A stretch of 13,832 bases of DNA, taken from NCBI GenBank assembly GCA_025353085.1, contig JANXRI010000292.1, forward strand, positions 1-13,832, read 5' to 3'. The position numbers and the translations under genes were made by a program. Below, piece by piece: positions 6,504-12,733 of the stretch; positions within the stretch are counted from its first letter, which is position 1, and every line of letters begins with the position of its first letter. This DNA is from Betaproteobacteria bacterium. Its GTDB lineage: Bacteria; Pseudomonadota; Gammaproteobacteria; Burkholderiales; SG8-41. The notes below the pieces were generated by a model. It saw nothing but the letters and a program-made list of their open reading frames with translations. It was not told the DNA's origin and made no database searches.

Positions 6504-7538
6504 TTAATTAACCTTGATGCCCGCCGCTTTGACGAGCGCCGCATTCGTGCCGATTTCCATTTTTATATAAGCGTCGAATTCCTGCGGCGTCATCAGCATT
6601 GGCTCGGCGCCGATTTTAGTCATGCGCTCTTTCAAGTCCGGCGCCTGCAATGCCTTCAGCGTTTGTTGATAAAGCTTGTCGACGATCGCGCGCGGCGTTT
6701 TCGCCGGCACCATCATGCCGACCCAGAAGTTGTAGTCCGAATTAGCAATGCCCGCTTCGAGCGTCGTCATCACGTCCGGCAGCGCGGATGAGCGCTTGCT
6801 GCTGCCCGCGGCAAGCGCCAGCAGGCGGCCTTCCTTGATGAACTGCAGCACCGAGATGACGGGGCAAAAATAATAATCGACGCGGCCGGTCAGAATTTCG
6901 GTCAGCGCTTCGGGCGTGCCTTTGAACGGGATGTGGACGGCGTCGAAACCGGCGCCAAGCCGGAATCGTTCCGCGTTCAATTGGGTGGCACTGCCGGCGC
7001 CGGCCGACGCATAGGTAAGCGAACCCGGTTTTGCTTTCGCCGCAGCGACGAGTTCTTTAACGGAGCGCAAGCCTCGCGACGGCGCGATCACGAGCACGTT
7101 CGGTAGATTGGCAAGCGGGATGACGCCGGCGAAATCGCGCTGCGTGTTGTACGACGTATCGGGGTAGGTCGACGGCGTGACGGTGAATGAAGAAGAGTGC
7201 ACGAGTATCGTGTAACCGTCGGGCTCTGCTTTGGCGACGACGCCCACGCCAATCGTGCCGCCGGCGCCCGGCCGGTTCTCGACGACGAAAGTCTGGCCCA
7301 ATTGAGTCGACAGCCGCTCGACGACGACGCGCGCTGTCGTGTCGGTCGCGCTGGCGGCGGTGAACGGCACTACAACGCGCAGCGATTTGGTTGGCCAGGT
7401 TTGCGCTGAAACGATACTGCTCGAAACCAGGCAGCCACAGAGGGCACAGAGTTCACAGAGATAAAGCGCAAAAGCGCGACGGACTCTGTTCGAGTTCCTC
7501 TGTGTCCTCTGTGGCCACTGAATTAGAGATTCAAACAT
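6504..7538 (-). CDS. Bug/TctC-family tripartite tricarboxylate transporter substrate-binding protein (3), signal peptide encoded by a repeat
   Basis: The gene encodes 344 residues. ATG at 7538 is chosen because GGAG (CTCC at 7545-7548 on the plus strand) lies 6 nt upstream; it begins 2 nt after the stop of the ACMSD-like gene, so the two are coupled. The mature Bug fold is complete: TWPTKSLRVVVP, first loop PFTAASATD (58-66), VVENRPGAGG, PDGYTILV and IPFKGTPEALTEILTGRVDYYF. The common GG in the first loop is AS here. The N-terminus is odd: residues 8-35 (from WPQRTQRN through ALYLCELCALCG) are encoded entirely by an inverted-repeat element at 7434-7515. They provide the charged and hydrophobic parts of a long signal peptide, with cleavage probably after VSA (45). 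LCGC at 33-36 is a poor lipobox, so a lipoprotein is possible but less likely. No in-frame start exists between the repeat and the mature domain. Confidence 0.93.
   Translation of the reverse strand: MFESLIQWPQRTQRNSNRVRRAFALYLCELCALCGCLVSSSIVSAQTWPTKSLRVVVPFTAASATDTTARVVVERLSTQLGQTFVVENRPGAGGTIGVGVVAKAEPDGYTILVHSSSFTVTPSTYPDTSYNTQRDFAGVIPLANLPNVLVIAPSRGLRSVKELVAAAKAKPGSLTYASAGAGSATQLNAERFRLGAGFDAVHIPFKGTPEALTEILTGRVDYYFCPVISVLQFIKEGRLLALAAGSSKRSSALPDVMTTLEAGIANSDYNFWVGMMVPAKTPRAIVDKLYQQTLKALQAPDLKERMTKIGAEPMLMTPQEFDAYIKMEIGTNAALVKAAGIKVN
7434..7515. repeat. Inverted-repeat element 3 (9-nt unit, CACAGAG/CTCTGTG), inside a coding sequence
   Basis: GCCACAGAGGGCACAGAG (7434-7451) and CTCTGTGTCCTCTGTGGC (7498-7515) are inverted copies with one mismatch in 18. 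CACAGAG recurs with an exact 9-nt period at 7436, 7445 and 7454, and CTCTGTG at 7498 and 7507. A GCGC-AAAA-GCGC mini-hairpin lies in the loop (7466-7477). It has the same architecture as the other elements here, but it is contained in codons 8-35 of the Bug gene at 6504-7538. Confidence 0.88.
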
Positions 7539-7540
7539 GA

Positions 7541-8554
7541 TCAGCTCCGCGTCCATGCGTCGGCGCGCAGGCGAAACACTTTCTGCGCCGTGTCGCACAG
7601 GATCATTTGCTTTTGGGCGTCGCTCAATTTCGCGCCGTCGAAAACCTTAAGCGGCTCGGGATCGCCGATCGGGAACGGCGCATCGGAGCCGAGCATCACG
7701 CGTTCGACGCCGGCTTTCTGCACCAGATAATCAAGCGAGTCGGTGTCGAACACGCATGAATCGAAATACATCGTGGCAAAACCTTTACGAGGATCGGCGA
7801 CTTTGCCGCCCTGCGCCGTGTGACTGCGCGCGAGACGGCCGAGACCGAACGGCAATGCCGCGCCGCCATGGCACAGCATGAATTTCATGCCGGTATGCTT
7901 GAGCAAATGACCGGAGAAAAGCAGCCGCGACACTGCAATCGTGGAATCGACGAGCCGGCCGATTGCATTGACGAGGTCGTAATCCGCGAGGCGCGGCTCG
8001 CCGCAAACGAACATCGGGTGCATCACGACAGCGGCGTTGAGTTTGGCCGCGGTCTCCCAGAACGGGTCAAGCGACGGATCGTCGAGATTGCCGCCATGCT
8101 CCCCGCGCGGCAGCGTGCCGACCATCACGCCGGCAAAGCCGCGCTCGATTGCTTCGCCGAGCACTTCCGCCGCAAGCTTGCCGTCCTGCAGCGGCACGGT
8201 GGCGAGCGCCGAAAAGCGCCGCTCGTCGAGAAACTGGTCCCACATGCAATCGTTGAGATAACGGCTCCATGCTGCGCCCTGCGCCGCCGGCAGTTCGTAG
8301 CCGAAGCTGTCGAGCCAGCCGCCGATCACCTGATGGTCGATGCCGGTCTTGTCCATCCACGCCTGGCGGCCCGCGAGATCAGTCAGCCCCGGCATGATCG
8401 GCCGCGTGGGCTGCGTGCCGGGAAATTGCAACGTGATGCCTTGGTCGTTCTTGACGAGCTTCACGTCGGGGAACTTTGCGACGTTGGCATCGAAGCGCTC
8501 GCTGATAAGCTTGGGGGCGAAGTGGGCGTGTACGTCGACGACGATGGATTTCAT
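7541..8554 (-). CDS. Amidohydrolase-superfamily (PF04909) enzyme, ACMSD/gamma-resorcylate-decarboxylase-like
   Basis: The gene encodes 337 residues. Metal-site residues appear at the expected places for ACMSD-type enzymes: His9 and His11 in VHAHFAP, His179 in VVMHPMF, His229 in LCHGG and Asp291 in GSDAPFP. Human ACMSD uses His6, His8, His174, His224 and Asp291 (from memory). This family removes CO2 non-oxidatively from amino- or hydroxy-aromatic and muconate-type acids, or hydrolyses related compounds; which one applies here is not evident. ATG at 8554 has no good Shine-Dalgarno, and repeat element 4 begins about 12 nt upstream, so initiation may be weak or depend on leader structure. The downstream Bug gene starts 2 nt after its stop, which makes a receptor-enzyme pair likely. 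Confidence 0.88.
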   Translation of the reverse strand: MKSIVVDVHAHFAPKLISERFDANVAKFPDVKLVKNDQGITLQFPGTQPTRPIMPGLTDLAGRQAWMDKTGIDHQVIGGWLDSFGYELPAAQGAAWSRYLNDCMWDQFLDERRFSALATVPLQDGKLAAEVLGEAIERGFAGVMVGTLPRGEHGGNLDDPSLDPFWETAAKLNAAVVMHPMFVCGEPRLADYDLVNAIGRLVDSTIAVSRLLFSGHLLKHTGMKFMLCHGGAALPFGLGRLARSHTAQGGKVADPRKGFATMYFDSCVFDTDSLDYLVQKAGVERVMLGSDAPFPIGDPEPLKVFDGAKLSDAQKQMILCDTAQKVFRLRADAWTRS

Positions 8555-8566
8555 TGAAAATGGCCA

Positions 8567-8668
8567 GTGATTAAGTGATTAAGTGATTAAGTGATTAGGC
8601 GATTCTAGCGATTTGGATCTCGGATGTTTCGGTCGTTGGTTTACTCAATCACCTAATCGCTCAATCAC
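8567..8668. repeat. Inverted-repeat element 4 with 8-nt tandem units (GTGATTAA), overlapping a stop codon
   Basis: Four direct units GTGATTAA/GTGATTAG run from 8567 to 8598 and are followed by the variants GCGATTCT and AGCGATTT. At 8641-8668 the opposite strand reads GTGATTGA, GCGATTAG, GTGATTGA in the same 8-nt rhythm, so the two blocks form an imperfect hairpin with a loop of about 30 nt. The right block overlaps the end of the molybdopterin-subunit gene: its GGTGATTGA gives the last two codons and the TGA. The left block ends about 12 nt before the next start codon at 8554. It is too short and irregular for a CRISPR array. Confidence 0.88.
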
Positions 8669-11069
8669 CCGGTGAGGCGGCGCCTCGAATAACCCGCCAC
8701 AAAGCGTCGTGCGTGATCGGCAAAGTGTCAATACGCCCATCGATCGGCGCGAGTGCGTCGTTGATCGCATTCGCGATCGCCGCGGGGGCGCCGAGATAGC
8801 CGGCTTCGCCCGAACCTTTTTGCCCGAACGTCGTCAACGGCGAGGGCGTGCAGTGATCGACGATCGTGATCGTCGGCACTTCCATTGCGCTCGGCAACAG
8901 ATAATCCATGAACGTGCCGCTTTCAAGCTGGCCGTCGGCGGTGTAGCTGAATTTTTCATACAGGGCGGCGCCGATGCCGTGCGCGATGCCGCCGTACGTC
9001 ATGCCGTGCACGATGTCGGGCGATATCATCACGCCGCAATCATGGCCGCATACATATTTGCGCAAAACCGGCGCGGCGGTGTCGCGGTCGATCTCGACGT
9101 AGACGACGTGCGCTTCGAACGAATAGCACGGATATATCTGGATCGTATTATCGGCGGCCGGCAGCTTGCCGCCGGTCGGCACTTCCCATACGAACTTCGC
9201 CTGCAGACCGGGCTCGATGCCCGGCGGCATCTGGTGAATCTTGCGGTGCGCGATCGCGATCAATTCATCCCACGGGATGCGCTGATCCGGATGCCCGCGC
9301 ACCGCCGCATTGCCGTCGCTGTATTCGACCGACTCGATCGTGCACTGCAAATTATGCGCGGCGATTTCGATAAGGGTGTCTTTAATTTTGCGCGCTGCGC
9401 CTGCCGCGGCACCGCCGAGCATGATTGCCATGCGGCTGCCGACCGGGCTGTTCGATGGCAGCGCCTGCAACGAATCCGCGCGCACCACGCGGATGTCGGC
9501 GGGTTCGCGCTCGAGCACTTCACCGATCACAGTCGATACCAGCGTCTCATGTCCCTGGCCCGACGATGAGGTGCCCATCACGCCGGTGATCGCGCCCGAC
9601 AGGTCGACGCGCACGACGCACGAATCCATCCAGGTCGTGGTGTCGGTCTTCGGATTGAGCAGCGGCTCGAAGCCCGAGTTGCCGCCGTTTGGCTCGAGAC
9701 AGGTGGCGATGCCGATGCCCGCGAGCTTGCCCGCACGCCGCGCCGCATCACGTTCTTTAACTAGCGCGGGATAGTCGATGGCGTTGAGCGCCTTGTCGAG
9801 CACCGCATGGTAATCGCCCGAATCGTACGTAGAGCCGCTTGGAATCAGATACGGAAATTCGTTGGCGCGAATCAAATTTCTGCGCCGTATCTCGATCGGG
9901 TCCATCTTTAGATGGCGCGCTACGCAATCAAGCGTGCGTTCAATCGCGAAATTGGTCGGCGCCTGGCCGAAGCCGCGCACCGCTTCCTCGGGCGTCTTGT
10001 TGGTCAGCACCGCGGTCGGCTCGTATTCAACCGCCGCGATCCGATACGGTCCGCAAATCGCGGTGACCGGTTTGCCGAGCTGAAACGGCGAGCGGCCCGC
10101 GTATGCGCCGACATCGTCGAGCGCGCGGATTTTGAGCGCGCGCAGCGTGCCGTCATCATCAAAGGCGACCTCCATATCGAAAATGCGGTCGGGGCCGTGC
10201 ATGTCGCCGCCGCGCATGTTTTCGAGCCGGTCTTCGATCAAGCGCACCGGCATGCCGAGGCGCCTGGCAAGATAACCGACCAGGACCGTGTGCTTGATGC
10301 CGCGCTTGACGCCGTAGCTGCCGCCAACATCGACGTCGAAGTGCACGCGCACTGCATTGCCGGGCAGGCGCAGCGCGCGCGCCGCCTGATCGGGAAACTT
10401 CGGCATCTGAATCGACGCCCAGATATCGAGGATCTGCTGGCCGGCATCCCATTGCGCGGCGACGCCGAAGGTTTCGATGGGCACCGTTGAGCTGCGGCCC
10501 CATATCGCACGCAGGACAAGCTTATGTTTCGCGTTGGCGAACGCTGCGTTGACCGGTCCCCACACGAAGTGTTTTTTGAGAATGATATTCGAGCCATGCG
10601 CCGGATGCACGAGCGGGCTGCCATCCTTGATCGCCTGCTCGGGATCGATCACATGCGGCGTCGGCTCGTATTCGACTTCTACGAGTTCCACCGCGTCTTC
10701 GGCGATGGCGCGGGTGTCGGCGACCACCGCCGCGACCCACTCGCCTGCATAACGAACGACACCATTCGCGAGCGAGTAGCGCGCGACTTTCGGCGCATCG
10801 ACGCCAATCGCAAGCGCATCGGTCGCCGCGCAAAATTCTTCGCCGGTCAACACATAGTGCACGCCGGGCAGCGCACGCGCCGCAGCGGTGTTGATCGAAA
10901 CGATGCGCGCGCTCGGATAAGGAGATGCGACCAGCGCGACATGCTTCATACCCGGCAATGCGATGTCGGCGACAAATCGCCCGCGGCCGGTCACGAAGCG
11001 CGGATATTCCTTGGTGCGGCGCTGCTTGCCGATGTAGCGGAAACCGCCGGGATTTTTTTCCTGAGCCAT
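8661..11069 (-). CDS. Molybdenum hydroxylase large (molybdopterin) subunit, xanthine dehydrogenase/CoxL family
   Basis: The gene encodes 802 residues, normal length for the family. The N-terminal aldehyde-oxidase a/b-hammerhead domain spans about 18-135 (FVTGRGRFVADI, then VRYAGEWVAAVVADT). The cofactor domains follow: GGSYGVKRG (249-257), the active-site loop VRGFGQAPTNFAIER (364-378), GQGHETLVSTVIGEVLE (504-520) and the C-terminal KGSGEAGYLGAP (751-762) with the expected catalytic Glu755. The loop is VRGFGQ, without the Cys of the CO-dehydrogenase loop (VAYRCSFR), so this is a hydroxylase of an aromatic, heteroaromatic or aldehyde substrate and not a CO dehydrogenase. With the two following entries it forms an L2M2S2-type enzyme in the cytoplasm. 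No clear Shine-Dalgarno precedes ATG at 11069. The last two codons and stop lie in repeat element 4. Confidence 0.95.
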   Translation of the reverse strand: MAQEKNPGGFRYIGKQRRTKEYPRFVTGRGRFVADIALPGMKHVALVASPYPSARIVSINTAAARALPGVHYVLTGEEFCAATDALAIGVDAPKVARYSLANGVVRYAGEWVAAVVADTRAIAEDAVELVEVEYEPTPHVIDPEQAIKDGSPLVHPAHGSNIILKKHFVWGPVNAAFANAKHKLVLRAIWGRSSTVPIETFGVAAQWDAGQQILDIWASIQMPKFPDQAARALRLPGNAVRVHFDVDVGGSYGVKRGIKHTVLVGYLARRLGMPVRLIEDRLENMRGGDMHGPDRIFDMEVAFDDDGTLRALKIRALDDVGAYAGRSPFQLGKPVTAICGPYRIAAVEYEPTAVLTNKTPEEAVRGFGQAPTNFAIERTLDCVARHLKMDPIEIRRRNLIRANEFPYLIPSGSTYDSGDYHAVLDKALNAIDYPALVKERDAARRAGKLAGIGIATCLEPNGGNSGFEPLLNPKTDTTTWMDSCVVRVDLSGAITGVMGTSSSGQGHETLVSTVIGEVLEREPADIRVVRADSLQALPSNSPVGSRMAIMLGGAAAGAARKIKDTLIEIAAHNLQCTIESVEYSDGNAAVRGHPDQRIPWDELIAIAHRKIHQMPPGIEPGLQAKFVWEVPTGGKLPAADNTIQIYPCYSFEAHVVYVEIDRDTAAPVLRKYVCGHDCGVMISPDIVHGMTYGGIAHGIGAALYEKFSYTADGQLESGTFMDYLLPSAMEVPTITIVDHCTPSPLTTFGQKGSGEAGYLGAPAAIANAINDALAPIDGRIDTLPITHDALWRVIRGAASPGD

Positions 11070-11111
11070 GATTATTGGCTGCCGCCAGAATGGTGTCGCA
11101 CCGAAAAATTT

Positions 11112-11216
11112 CCCTCACCCCAACCCCTCTTCTGGAGGGCGAGGGGCTTTGCTTTCTGTCCCGCGTTTGCGCGCTTGTCTTCCCTCTCCCTCCAAAAGAG
11201 CAATCGAGGGTGAGGG
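11112..11216. repeat. Inverted-repeat element 5 (CCCTCACCC/GGGTGAGGG), between subunit genes
   Basis: The outer arms CCCTCACCC (11112-11120) and GGGTGAGGG (11208-11216) pair perfectly. Each half can also fold on itself: CCCTC near 11125-11129 with GAGGG near 11135-11145, and CCCTC/CTCCCTC near 11182-11192 with GAGGG at 11206-11210. This gives a cruciform- or cloverleaf-like structure. Elements starting CCCTCACCCCAACCCCTC are, from memory, widespread in intergenic DNA of many proteobacteria. It fills most of the 165-nt gap between the [2Fe-2S] and molybdopterin subunit genes. Confidence 0.82.
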
Positions 11217-11234
11217 TAGCGCGGCATGTGCGTA

Positions 11235-11744
11235 TTACCCATTTTTGAACCCGTCGGTAGCTTGCGTGGACAGTCGCGCGGCCGCAAGTTTTACCGCGTC
11301 GACGATCTGCTGATAACCCGTGCAGCGGCACAGATTGCCGCCGATGGCTACGCGTATCTCAGCGTCGGTCGGTTGCTTGATTTCAGCGAGCAGCGCGTGC
11401 GCGGCGATCAGCATGCCCGGCGTGCAGTAGCCGCATTGCAGCGCATGCTTTTCGCAGAAGCTGTCCTGCAATATGCCCGGCGTGCCGTCGGTATTGGCAA
11501 GACCTTCGACTGTAGTCACCTTGTGGCCATCGGCCTGAACCGCAAACATCAGGCATGAGCGCACCGGCTCGCCGTCGAGCAGCACCGAGCACGCACCGCA
11601 GATGCCATGCTCGCAGCCGATATGCGTGCCGGTGAGTCGCAGTTCGTCACGCAGGCAGTCGACGAGCGACAAGCGCGCGGGGACTTGCAGTGTGCGGCGT
11701 GTGCCATTCACTTCGATGGCGACCGGATAGAGTTTATCGCTCAT
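11235..11744 (-). CDS. Molybdenum hydroxylase small [2Fe-2S] subunit, CoxS/XdhC-type
   Basis: The gene encodes 169 residues. The N-terminal plant-ferredoxin-like cluster is GCEHGICGACSVLLDG...SC (Cys44, Cys49, Cys52, Cys64). The C-terminal helical-bundle cluster is QCGYCTPGM and GNLCRCTGYQ (Cys104, Cys107, Cys139, Cys141). All eight ligands for the two [2Fe-2S] clusters are present, so it should carry electrons from the molybdenum site to FAD. Its ATG overlaps the FAD-subunit stop by 4 nt (11741-11744), so the two are translationally coupled. In contrast, the molybdopterin-subunit gene starts only after a 165-nt gap occupied by repeat element 5. Confidence 0.96.
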   Translation of the reverse strand: MSDKLYPVAIEVNGTRRTLQVPARLSLVDCLRDELRLTGTHIGCEHGICGACSVLLDGEPVRSCLMFAVQADGHKVTTVEGLANTDGTPGILQDSFCEKHALQCGYCTPGMLIAAHALLAEIKQPTDAEIRVAIGGNLCRCTGYQQIVDAVKLAAARLSTQATDGFKNG

Positions 11745-12619
11745 GCTTTGCCGTACGCTTCGTCGTACGCGGCGCGCAACACGCGGGTCGCGAGCACTGC
11801 CGCGAGATGTTTGCGATAGCCGGCGCTCGCATGCAGGTCGCCGCCCGGATCGAGTTCCGCAGCGGCGTCCTGAGTAACTCCCTTGAGAACCGCGTCATCG
11901 AGTTGCGTGCCGATGAGAGTGGCAGCAAGAGCCGGAAACGCGAGCGGTATTGTGCCGCCACCACCCAGGCCGAAGCTCGCGCGCATGCAGCGGCCATCGG
12001 CATCCACCGCGATTTGCGCACACGCTTCGATGATCGCAAAGTCGCCATGCCGGCGGCTGACTTCGGTGAACGCGCAACCGGTGCGGTGTTCCGTCCACAC
12101 CGGCCAGTAAATTTCTTCGAGACACTCATGCGCTTCGAGCGCGGTTGTCAGCGGGCCGATAAAGAATTCGGAAGCAGGCAGCGTGCGCGTGCCGCTGGTC
12201 GAGCGGATCTGCAGGCGCGCATCGAGCACTTGTGCGACGAGCGGCAGTTCGGCGGCGGGGTCGGCGTGAGCGAGACTGCCGCCGAGTGTGCCGCGGTTGC
12301 GCGTTTGCGTGTGGCCGACCCACGCAAGCGCGCGGCGCAGCAGCGGCACGCGCGCCGCGAGTGCGTTGTCAGCGGCGACCACGCATTGCCGCGTGCACGC
12401 GCCGATGCGCGCGGTGTTGTTGTCGAGCTTGATAAATTTGAGCGCGTCGATTTCGTTGATGTCGACGAGACGCGATGGCCGCGTGAGACGCATCGCCATC
12501 ATCGGCGTCAGACTCTGTCCGCCGGCGATCAGCTTTACGTCGCCGCCATCCTGCCGCAGCAATTCGCACGCCTCGGTAATCGATGCGGCGCGCACGTAAT
12601 CGAATGATGCGGCTTTCAA
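11741..12619 (-). CDS. Molybdenum hydroxylase medium FAD-binding subunit, CoxM-type, with TTG start
   Basis: The gene encodes 292 residues. FAD-binding motifs are LIAGGQSLTPMM (30-41) and TRNRGTLGGSLAHADPAAELP (106-126), typical of the CO/xanthine dehydrogenase flavoprotein fold, with the CO_deh_flav_C domain after about residue 185. The start is a TTG at 12619-12617, with GAGGAG (CTCCTC at 12624-12629 on the plus strand) 4 nt upstream. The first in-frame ATG is at residue 40, inside the FAD motif, so the TTG is required. The protein passes electrons from the [2Fe-2S] subunit to an acceptor. It is the first gene of the minus-strand M-S-L set and is divergent from the UbiD gene. Confidence 0.94.
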   Translation of the reverse strand: MKAASFDYVRAASITEACELLRQDGGDVKLIAGGQSLTPMMAMRLTRPSRLVDINEIDALKFIKLDNNTARIGACTRQCVVAADNALAARVPLLRRALAWVGHTQTRNRGTLGGSLAHADPAAELPLVAQVLDARLQIRSTSGTRTLPASEFFIGPLTTALEAHECLEEIYWPVWTEHRTGCAFTEVSRRHGDFAIIEACAQIAVDADGRCMRASFGLGGGGTIPLAFPALAATLIGTQLDDAVLKGVTQDAAAELDPGGDLHASAGYRKHLAAVLATRVLRAAYDEAYGKA

Positions 12620-12733
12620 CGGTCTCCTCGGCGAATCGCGCGGGCATTAAGCGGCGTGCGAATCTGTTGCGCTGTTAGAATCTTTGCCCGGCAAGCATAA
12701 TTATCTCATACGTTTTTACAGGCGAAATTGACC
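12620..12733. promoter_or_regulatory. Divergent intergenic region between the molybdenum hydroxylase genes and the UbiD gene
   Basis: These 114 nt must contain the start region for both the FAD-subunit gene (-) and the UbiD gene (+). An AT-rich segment lies at about 12692-12720 (CATAATTAT, then GTTTTTACA). CATAAT at 12696-12701 could be a -10 box, but the best TTG hexamer (12667) is 23 nt away, so no promoter is claimed with confidence. The shared region suggests joint regulation of the oxidising and decarboxylating enzymes. Confidence 0.3.

Noticed and set aside
7539..7598. Upstream in-frame start (7598) for Bug receptor 3
   Set aside because: It would overlap the end of the ACMSD-like gene by about 58 nt, and the GGAG site fits the ATG at 7538.
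7820..8557. 245-residue plus-strand open frame opposite the ACMSD-like gene
   Set aside because: It lies antisense to a gene with all metal ligands conserved and shows no domain of its own.
8567..8614. CRISPR-like array of GTGATTAA units
   Set aside because: The units are 8 nt and directly abutting with no spacers; it is a simple tandem repeat that forms half of a hairpin.
8709..9569. 286-residue plus-strand open frame opposite the molybdopterin subunit
   Set aside because: Arg-rich shadow frame with no start signal; the minus-strand gene is unmistakable.
11690..12607. 305-residue plus-strand open frame opposite the FAD subunit
   Set aside because: The FAD motifs on the minus strand are clear; this frame has biased Arg/Ala/Glu content only.
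12667..12701. Sigma-70 promoter TTGCGC ... CATAAT before the UbiD gene
   Set aside because: The hexamers are 23 nt apart, too far for a normal promoter.
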